Source: Planctomycetota bacterium (lineage in GTDB: Bacteria; Planctomycetota; Brocadiia; JAJRTI01). From it: 14,472 bases of DNA. Where the stretch lies: NCBI GenBank assembly GCA_024278415.1, contig JAJRTI010000222.1:1-14472 (forward strand). The letters are read 5' to 3'. The notes under the pieces are model-generated. The model did no database searches, was not told the origin of the DNA, and saw nothing but the letters and a program-made list of their open reading frames with translations. A program made the translations under genes and the position numbers. Each line of letters starts with the position of its first letter. The stretch's first letter is position 1. This document shows positions 9,001 to 13,005 of this stretch, one piece after another.

Positions 9001-9682
9001 GCGCGATGGTGCGTGTGCCGGTGTGCTCTTGTGGCGCGGGTGCGGCCCACGCCTGGCGCATGGACTTGCCCGCGTCGGCCAATATGCTGATCCGCGCTTG
9101 CCGAAACCGGAACAAACTCGGCAGTTCCGAGGCCATGGCCCGGCACAATTCGCCCAAGTCCAGACCCGAGATGATGGCCGTGGTCATGCGGCAGATGGCC
9201 GCGACTTGCTGCGTTTCCCGGCGCGACTCCTGGAGCTGGTGCTCGCTCATCTGGTAATAGAGCGACGCGGTCTCCAGCGTGGTCTCGTCCACCGCGCGGC
9301 CGATGGCCTGGCGCATGCGCTCGAGGCGGTCGGGGGTGTCGGCAAACGACTCTTCGAGCACCGCATCGACGGCCGCGCGCAACTGCGATTGCACCTCCAG
9401 CACGTCGGCAAAGGAGAACGTCATGCCGTCTTCGGCCTGCGCCTCCGGCATGTGCTGTCGTTCGGCAAGCTCGATGCCCCGGTCGATGTGGTCGAGCAAG
9501 AACGTCATGAAGTTCGCCAGACCCTCTTCGAGCGCCTTTTGCGACGACGCGTACCCGACGCCTTTGCGCTGGAACAGGGTCATGACCTGCTTGGACCACC
9601 GTTCGGTGATCGCGTCCCGGTGTTCGCGCAGGAACTGCGTCAGGCCGGCCGGCGGAGCGGGTGAGTGGGTGTGCGTGGCCAT
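6044..9682 (-). CDS. Soluble multi-sensor histidine kinase (RsbR-N/GAF/GAF/PAS/PAS/GAF/HisKA/HATPase)
   Basis: The protein is 1212 residues with no membrane segment or signal peptide, so it is cytoplasmic. The domain order by eye is: an RsbR-type N-terminal helical domain (about 13-155; TQFLREHRDAITERW); GAF1 (about 160-320); GAF2 (about 330-485); a coiled linker; PAS1 (about 500-615); PAS2 (about 622-740); GAF3 (about 745-945, the GFNRALLFM type with an inserted helical stretch); a coiled coil; a HisKA domain with His979 in HEIRNP; and the ATPase with Asn1092 (N box), Asp1132 (DTGVGM), FDPFYTVK and GTGLGL. HEIRN fits a kinase that may also dephosphorylate its partner. PAS2 contains Cys670, Cys671, Cys681, Cys684 and Cys690. 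The start is uncertain because no Shine-Dalgarno precedes ATG 9682, but the N-terminal domain needs a start near there. The partner is the receiver 27 bases downstream. No promoter was found between galT and this gene. Confidence 0.93.
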   Translation of the reverse strand: MATHTHSPAPPAGLTQFLREHRDAITERWSKQVMTLFQRKGVGYASSQKALEEGLANFMTFLLDHIDRGIELAERQHMPEAQAEDGMTFSFADVLEVQSQLRAAVDAVLEESFADTPDRLERMRQAIGRAVDETTLETASLYYQMSEHQLQESRRETQQVAAICRMTTAIISGLDLGELCRAMASELPSLFRFRQARISILADAGKSMRQAWAAPAPQEHTGTRTIALEAGSSYAWVMEHRAPVLVKDLADADAFFDHDDERRIGMRSRVLLPIAVRDQSLGVLDLVHDEPDVYSDRDLPILSQIAGQLGVAIDCMRLLSSDRKRMAQLRVVSEVAKKVNTASLSELLRHTAQTIQESFQFYHVGILDVDRETNEVVLMASAGARDEMTHDGYRQPLGTGMVGWVAAHGQKLVANDVTQEPRRIIAFPWEHHAGSEMCVPIHARGQVVGVINIESAEVGAFDADDERAMETIAEEIAAAIEWTRLCEEREKAERLAAEARERLDQIAQALSLGIAATDLDGLVTHWGGGSEGLTGFSAEEMVGKRKPDELAASVYDLPLVLDTCRSKGQADAEVLVETKDGRRIWVRQVWTRLGGAEGEHVGYACCMEDVTQRREMEEALRQERDKLNNLVDVMGAGLCIIDSNRRMTWCNRTLVEWMETDEESVLKTTCCRLFKHRDSKCEPCGFDIVCRTGRPYSTEQLVMSSDGATRYFQHVYAPLRDESGAISSVIKLTQDVTQNALRVQQVSFLYQLGQEMQGTLDLERLLYLLLTCVTAGQHGLGFNRALLFMLNPEERVLEGRMAVGAIEEAEAVRAWQEIEAKHLTLREMAARYQREQHRTTPLQQLLEQTRFALDDDSFLAASVRNRRAVVINSVDEAGDSAKPFLHRIGGSQFVCVPLVAKDRPIGALLADNRFNRREIEQDDVRLLAMFATQAGLAIDTANAYQQLEEQMRQLDEAQQSLVRAERLAVVGELAAHVAHEIRNPLVTIGGFARNILKQDDLSERVQRSTSIIVQEVERLERILKSVMDFTKPSQPVKQVLELNPLVQEVADELFPIAEAEGLSMVLDLSPDVGELPIDADQIKQVLINIVKNAIEAVALAHEDTPPEARPALEPLHIHTWLDGECAVVSVQDTGVGMTPGVLENIFDPFYTVKIDGTGLGLAVSQKIVEDHGGSIQVKSEQGVGATFEVRLPLVDDSQAIPDPRAVLDRVHS

Positions 9683-9716
9683 TGGGGGAGGCAGGGCGAG
9701 GGCGTTGGGGCGCCAG

Positions 9717-9852
9717 GGACGCGATGCGGAAGCGTCCTCCCCCCCTCAAGGGGGGGAACCAAAGGGGGGGGAGGTCCGGCGACAACCGCTCGGACTTCTC
9801 GTGCCGACCCCCCTGTTGTCCCCCTTGGGAGGGGGACGAGGATCGCATCGTG
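9717..9852. repeat. Large imperfect palindrome rich in G and C runs
   Basis: The left arm (about 9717-9780) and right arm (about 9801-9852) are imperfect inverted copies. GCGATGCG (9721-9728) pairs with CGCATCG (9844-9850), the C7-TCAA-G7 hairpin (9739-9756) with C5-TT-GGGAG5 (9820-9835), and the G8 run (9764-9771) with the C6 run (9808-9813). The left edge also holds GGACGC and GCGTCC as a local stem (9717-9722/9732-9737). The element lies between the galT stop and the kinase start. It is non-coding in appearance, resembles a dispersed intergenic palindromic repeat (REP/MITE-like), and may also act as an attenuator or terminator. Confidence 0.65.
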
Positions 9853-9875
9853 GCCCCAGACATGCCTTTGCATGC

Positions 9876-9895
9876 CCGAAGCCTGGCGGCTTCGG
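9876..9895 (-). terminator. Perfect 8-bp hairpin after galT (possible terminator or mRNA end)
   Basis: CCGAAGCC (9876-9883) and GGCTTCGG (9888-9895) form a perfect stem with the four-base loop TGGC, 23 bases past the galT stop codon. No T-run follows on the minus strand, so intrinsic termination is not well supported; it could protect the 3' end of the mRNA. Part of this hairpin is shared with 11477-11490, so it also belongs to a repeat. Confidence 0.4.
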
Positions 9896-9918
9896 CTACC
9901 GGTTTCGGCTGGAGAGCG

Positions 9919-10917
9919 TCACACTTCGGTGTGACGCAGATACTGCGCCGCGTCTTCGGGCGGGACCGGGTTGATGTAGAAGCCCGTGCCCCATTCGAAG
10001 CCGGCCATGTGGATAATACGCGGGATGATCTCGATGTGCCAGTGGTATTGTTCCGCGGCCGCGTGCTGGAACGGCGCGGTGTGGATGATGTAGTTGTAAG
10101 GAGGGCTTTCGAGCGCGCCTTCGAGCTTGGCCAAGCTGCGCTTGAGCAGGGTCGCTAGCGTGGCCGTCTCGCCGGGAGTGATCGCCTCGAAGTGGGGCGA
10201 ATGCTCCTTGGGCATGATCCACATTTCGAAGGGGAACCGCGACGCGAAGGGCGTGAAGCAGACGAAGTGCTCGTTTTGCTCGACGAGCCGCGTCTCGGTC
10301 GAGCGCTCTTGCGTGATCATGTCGCAGAACAGGCAGCGGCCGCGGTATTCGTAGAACGCGCGCGCGTGGCGCATCTCCACGTCCACGTTGCGGGGCACGA
10401 CCGGCATGACGACAAGCTGGGAGTGGGAGTGTTCGAGCGACGCGCCGGCCGGCATGCCCACGTTCTTGAAGATCATGCCGTACTGGAAGCGCCGATCCTT
10501 GCACAGGTCGAGCAGGCGCTCGCGGTACATGGCGATCGCTTCCTGGATCTGGGGCTCCGGCATCTCGGAGAGCGACACCGCGTGCTGGGGGCACTCGACG
10601 ATGATCTCGTGTGCGCCGATACCCGCCATGATGTCGTACATGCCGTCGCCGCGCTTGCCCAAGCTGCCCTCGACGCGTAGCGCGGGGAACTTGTTGGGCA
10701 CGACGCGCACGGTCCAGCCAGGCCGGTCCGGCTCCGTGCCGGGGGCGCGGTGCGCCGCAATCTCGCCCGGCGTCTTGTCCTCGTTGCCTTCGCAGAAGGG
10801 GCAGAAGCCGCCCGTCTTGGGCACGGTGTCACAATGCAGGTCGGTAGGCCGGGTGGCGCGGTCGGACGCGATGATCACCCACCGGCCGGATACGGGGTCT
10901 CGTCGGAATTCGTTCAT
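9919..10917 (-). CDS. galT: Galactose-1-phosphate uridylyltransferase family protein
   Basis: GalT swaps UMP between UDP-glucose and galactose-1-phosphate in the Leloir pathway. The 332-residue protein starts MNEFRRDPVSGRWVIIA, a standard GalT opening. It has metal-site cysteines in CPFCEG and RCLFCDM, and the active-site GASLEHSHSQLV with His163 and His165 (His165 the expected uridylylated residue). It ends with HWHIEIIPR. The HSHSQ form, rather than E. coli HPHGQ, is usual for the branch found beside glycogen or alpha-glucan genes. Some proteins of this branch could act on ADP-glucose, as ADP-glucose phosphorylase does, so the substrate is not certain. The frame extends to 11016, but only the start at 10917 fits the family. 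There is no Shine-Dalgarno; a promoter ends about ten bases upstream. It lies before the kinase, receiver and glgC genes on the same strand. Confidence 0.88.
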   Translation of the reverse strand: MNEFRRDPVSGRWVIIASDRATRPTDLHCDTVPKTGGFCPFCEGNEDKTPGEIAAHRAPGTEPDRPGWTVRVVPNKFPALRVEGSLGKRGDGMYDIMAGIGAHEIIVECPQHAVSLSEMPEPQIQEAIAMYRERLLDLCKDRRFQYGMIFKNVGMPAGASLEHSHSQLVVMPVVPRNVDVEMRHARAFYEYRGRCLFCDMITQERSTETRLVEQNEHFVCFTPFASRFPFEMWIMPKEHSPHFEAITPGETATLATLLKRSLAKLEGALESPPYNYIIHTAPFQHAAAEQYHWHIEIIPRIIHMAGFEWGTGFYINPVPPEDAAQYLRHTEV

Positions 10918-10927
10918 GGCAGGTCTA

Positions 10928-10956
10928 ATGATATCCCGGAGAAGGGAGGCTGTAAA
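10928..10956 (-). promoter_or_regulatory. Sigma70-type promoter of galT
   Basis: On the minus strand TTTACA (10951-10956) and TATCAT (10928-10933) are separated by 17 bases, five of six matches to consensus in each box. Transcription would start near 10921, only about four bases before the galT ATG at 10917, giving an almost leaderless mRNA. The missing Shine-Dalgarno sequence agrees with this. Confidence 0.65.
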
Positions 10957-11012
10957 CGGCGCGTCGTCGCAGCCGGGGGCGCGGCAGCAGGGCGGAGCGA
11001 GCGGCGGGCGCG

Positions 11013-11375
11013 TCAATCACCGTCTTCGCATCCGGCCTCAAGCTCGCGCAGGCGTTCCCAACTGCCGCCGTGGTGCTTCGTGAAATGGATCCCCACGCTA
11101 TACGCGTGGTCGCCGTCGCCCTCGCTGGCCCAGACGACTTCGCCCTCGACGGCGATCTCTTCGCCCTCGGCGCTCTTGAGGCGCAGCACCAGCTTGGCGC
11201 CGCGTGCGAGCGGCTCGTCCACCAGCAGTAGGATGCCGCTGCGGTGCATGTCGGCCACTGGGAACGCGCCTGCCGTCTTGGGCTTGATGAGCGTAGACAG
11301 GGGGCTGCGGTGCGCGTAGGCCGCTGTCCAAGAGCCAGAGACAATACGCTTAAGTGCGCGGCGGTCTTGCTGCAT
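11013..11375 (-). CDS. PilZ-domain protein (likely cyclic di-GMP effector)
   Basis: The protein is 120 residues and consists of one PilZ-like beta-barrel. Near the N-terminus RALKR (Arg6 to Arg10) matches the RxxxR c-di-GMP-binding motif. The second motif [D/N]xSxxG is represented by Asp42-Met-His44-Arg-Ser-Gly47, in which His replaces the usual Ser. Later strands LVLRLKSAEGEEIAVEGEVVWAS and YSVGIHFTK match the C-terminal half of PilZ barrels. Free-standing PilZ proteins bind cyclic di-GMP and modulate partners in motility, exopolysaccharide or adhesion. The substitution leaves binding likely but unproven. ATG at 11375 was chosen because CGGAG lies five bases upstream; the frame is open to 11429, but the extra residues lie outside the domain. 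It has its own promoter and a long structured leader. Confidence 0.8.
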   Translation of the reverse strand: MQQDRRALKRIVSGSWTAAYAHRSPLSTLIKPKTAGAFPVADMHRSGILLLVDEPLARGAKLVLRLKSAEGEEIAVEGEVVWASEGDGDHAYSVGIHFTKHHGGSWERLRELEAGCEDGD

Positions 11376-11420
11376 CTTCGCTCCGATACTCCAGGGGTGG
11401 AGCTGTCGTGGGCGCTGCGG

Positions 11421-11490
11421 CGGGGACATGAACCAAGGACGCGAAGCGTCCGACTTCGTGTCCCCGGAACGTGGTTCCCGAAGCCTGGCG
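11421..11490. repeat. Stem-loop repeat element in the pilZ leader
   Basis: CGGGGACA (11421-11428) pairs perfectly with TGTCCCCG (11459-11466) and encloses the hairpin GGACGC gaa GCGTCC (11437-11451). A second hairpin GGAAC gtg GTTCC lies at 11466-11478, followed by the 14-mer CCCGAAGCCTGGCG (11477-11490). Three blocks here recur in the same order at 9717-9737, 9793-9803 and 9875-9888. In the pilZ mRNA this structure would end some 37 bases before the ribosome-binding site. Confidence 0.6.
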
Positions 11491-11514
11491 TCGCGCCGCC
11501 TGATTCCCTAGAGG

Positions 11515-11542
11515 ATGATACACGCGCCTGCGGGAATGTCAA
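11515..11542 (-). promoter_or_regulatory. Sigma70-type promoter of pilZ
   Basis: On the minus strand an exact TTGACA (11537-11542) and TATCAT (11515-11520) are 16 bases apart. Transcription would begin near 11508, giving a leader of about 130 bases that contains the stem-loop element. It lies just past the stop codon of the PEGA lipoprotein gene and so separates pilZ from that unit. Confidence 0.7.
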
Positions 11543-11558
11543 CCGGCCGGCGCTCGCC

Positions 11559-12065
11559 CTACAGGAGCACGACCAGCGCTACCACGCCGATGATCGCCAA
11601 GCCCTCGACAACGATGGCCGCCGCTTCCCCGCCAGTAAACGCGTCCCGCTTCAAGGCCGGCAGCTCTTCGGCCTTGCGCTGAAGCGCCTCGGCCCGCTTG
11701 GCCAGTTCCTGCGCATTCGGCTCGCCCGCCTTCTTCAGCTTGAACGCGAATTTGTGCTCCACTTTGAAAGTGTGAGGGATGAGCAGTTCCGTGACAATAT
11801 CCAAGGGGAATTGGCAATACCACGGCCCAGAGACGGCTTCCATCGACTGATGGCGCTGGAAGCCGTCCTTCTCGAGCGTGAACTGATGCTGGCCGGTGTG
11901 GTTGATGGGGCGCTCCAGTATCGGCGTGCGGCCCGCGAACTTGCCATCGATCAGCACGCGCGCGCCAGACGGCTGGCTCTCGATGGTCAGGTAGCGTTCG
12001 AGGCACCCCGTGGCCAAGAAAAGCAGAGCGGCCGCGGCGAGGAAGGGATAGACTTGTCGGGTCAT
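11559..12065 (-). CDS. PEGA-domain lipoprotein with hydrophobic C-terminal tail
   Basis: The protein is 168 residues. It opens with a lipoprotein signal peptide (MTRQVYPFLAAAALLFLATGC), with lipobox LATGC and the lipidated residue Cys21. The +2 residue is Leu, which does not signal inner-membrane retention, so an outer-membrane anchor is likely if the host is diderm. A PEGA domain follows at once (about 25-95): YLTIESQPSGARVLIDGKFAGRTPI is the characteristic start. A charged helix with coiled-coil potential (about 120-142; ELAKRAEALQRKAEELPALKRD) precedes a very hydrophobic end (about 146-168). PEGA domains are found on surface and cell-envelope proteins and have no defined catalytic role. 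The start lies 16 bases past the phosphoesterase stop codon with no clear ribosome-binding site, so it is probably translated as the second gene of that unit. Confidence 0.82.
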   Translation of the reverse strand: MTRQVYPFLAAAALLFLATGCLERYLTIESQPSGARVLIDGKFAGRTPILERPINHTGQHQFTLEKDGFQRHQSMEAVSGPWYCQFPLDIVTELLIPHTFKVEHKFAFKLKKAGEPNAQELAKRAEALQRKAEELPALKRDAFTGGEAAAIVVEGLAIIGVVALVVLL

Positions 12066-12081
12066 GGGCTTAGCAGGGGGG

Positions 12082-12546
12082 CTAGATGTCGACCAATTCC
12101 ACGGCGAGCGATTCCGTGTCCAATACCGCCACGCTTGGCGCGTGGCCAAGCCAACCGCCGGTCTCGCCGGGGTTGATCGTGAGTGGCGGGCCGGGGGCAA
12201 TGGATTTCTCGTGCGAGTGGCCGTAGACGACAACGTCCACACCGGCCGGCTCGGCCGCGTCGGCGATGTCGTGCACGGCCAGCATTCGCCGGCCGCCAAA
12301 CTCAAACACGTGCGGCGGCTCGACAATGCTCGGGCAGGCTTTGGCGATCCCCGCCTTCTCGCCGTCGTTGTTGCCAAACACGCCCACCACCTGGCCCCGG
12401 AACCGCGTAAGCTGCTTGACGGCGAACGGAGCACTGAAGTCCCCACAGTGGATGACCACCTCGCAGCCGGCGGCTTCGAAGGCTTCGACCGCGCGCTCGA
12501 TCATGGGCAGGTTGTCGTGCGAGTCCGCCATGATCCCGATCTTCAT
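12082..12546 (-). CDS. YfcE/MJ0936-family metallophosphoesterase
   Basis: The protein is 154 residues, the usual size for this small cytoplasmic family. Its calcineurin-like metal motifs are in order: MADSHDN (DxH), HCGDF (GD), FGNNDG (GNxD), the His in AVHD, and GHSHE (GHxH). All dinuclear-metal ligands appear to be present. Family members hydrolyse phosphodiesters such as bis-p-nitrophenyl phosphate or 2',3'-cyclic nucleotides in vitro; the physiological substrate is usually unknown. ATG at 12546 is supported by GGGAGG four bases upstream. It is directly followed by the PEGA lipoprotein gene and preceded by tRNA-Ser on the same strand. No separate promoter was identified, so readthrough from the tRNA promoter is possible. 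Confidence 0.9.
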   Translation of the reverse strand: MKIGIMADSHDNLPMIERAVEAFEAAGCEVVIHCGDFSAPFAVKQLTRFRGQVVGVFGNNDGEKAGIAKACPSIVEPPHVFEFGGRRMLAVHDIADAAEPAGVDVVVYGHSHEKSIAPGPPLTINPGETGGWLGHAPSVAVLDTESLAVELVDI

Positions 12547-12629
12547 GGCGCCTCCCTTCGATGAGTAGAAACGACGAACGGCTGCCGAGCGCCCCACGGG
12601 AATGGTTGGCTCAACAGCCGCTGTCTCGA

Positions 12630-12723
12630 TGGCGGAGAGGCCGGGATTCGAACCCGGGGTAGAGACTTATATCCCTACAACGGTTTAGCAAACCGTCGCT
12701 TTCAGCCACTCAGCCACCTCTCC
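12630..12723 (-). tRNA. tRNA-Ser (anticodon GCT), CCA end encoded
   Basis: Read on the minus strand, the acceptor stem GGAGAGG (plus 12717-12723) pairs with CCTCTCC (plus 12634-12640), followed by discriminator G and an encoded CCA. The D-arm TGGCTGAGTGGCTGAAAG is typical of tRNA-Ser. The anticodon arm is ACGGT-TTGCTAA-ACCGT with anticodon GCT, reading AGC and AGU. A long variable arm (GTAGGGA ... TCTCTAC) marks a type II tRNA, and the T-arm is CCGGG-TTCGAAT-CCCGG. All helices are intact. Confidence 0.97.
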
Positions 12724-12798
12724 GGGTCGATCTCGTCCGCACCCATGGTGGCCGCGGGATGGGCCCGCGTGGCGTGGGGTGGGTGCGTCGATTGACCG

Positions 12799-12826
12799 AT
12801 TATACCATCTCCCTGGAGGCCGTCAA
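12799..12826 (-). promoter_or_regulatory. Sigma70-type promoter of tRNA-Ser
   Basis: On the minus strand TTGACG (12821-12826) and an exact TATAAT (12799-12804) are 16 bases apart. The predicted start near 12792 gives a precursor leader of about 68 bases before the tRNA. It is the strongest promoter match in the window, as expected for a stable RNA. Confidence 0.75.
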
Positions 12827-13005
12827 CTGTGAATGCTCGGCAACCTTCGCGCAGGTGTGCTCACGATGCACGCGGCCGCCCACTTCGGCCGTGTCTGATC
12901 CGGGTGCGTGCCGCCGCGGCAATCCGGACAAGCCCCCAATGTGGCGCGTGTCCAGTTGACAGGGGGTCGTTGGGGCGGAAAACTCGCACCGGCCGTGGAC
13001 GCGCC

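Noticed and set aside
10918..11016. N-terminal extension of GalT up to 11016
   Set aside because: GalT proteins begin near MNEFRRDPVSGRWVI; the extension covers the galT promoter and overlaps the pilZ stop.
11376..11508. Cyclic di-GMP (GEMM) riboswitch in the pilZ leader
   Set aside because: The leader is structured, but I cannot find the conserved GEMM core sequences; the stems are better explained by the dispersed repeat also seen near 9717-9895.
12956..12961. Plus-strand TTGACA as a promoter
   Set aside because: No -10 hexamer lies at a proper distance and no plus-strand gene follows.
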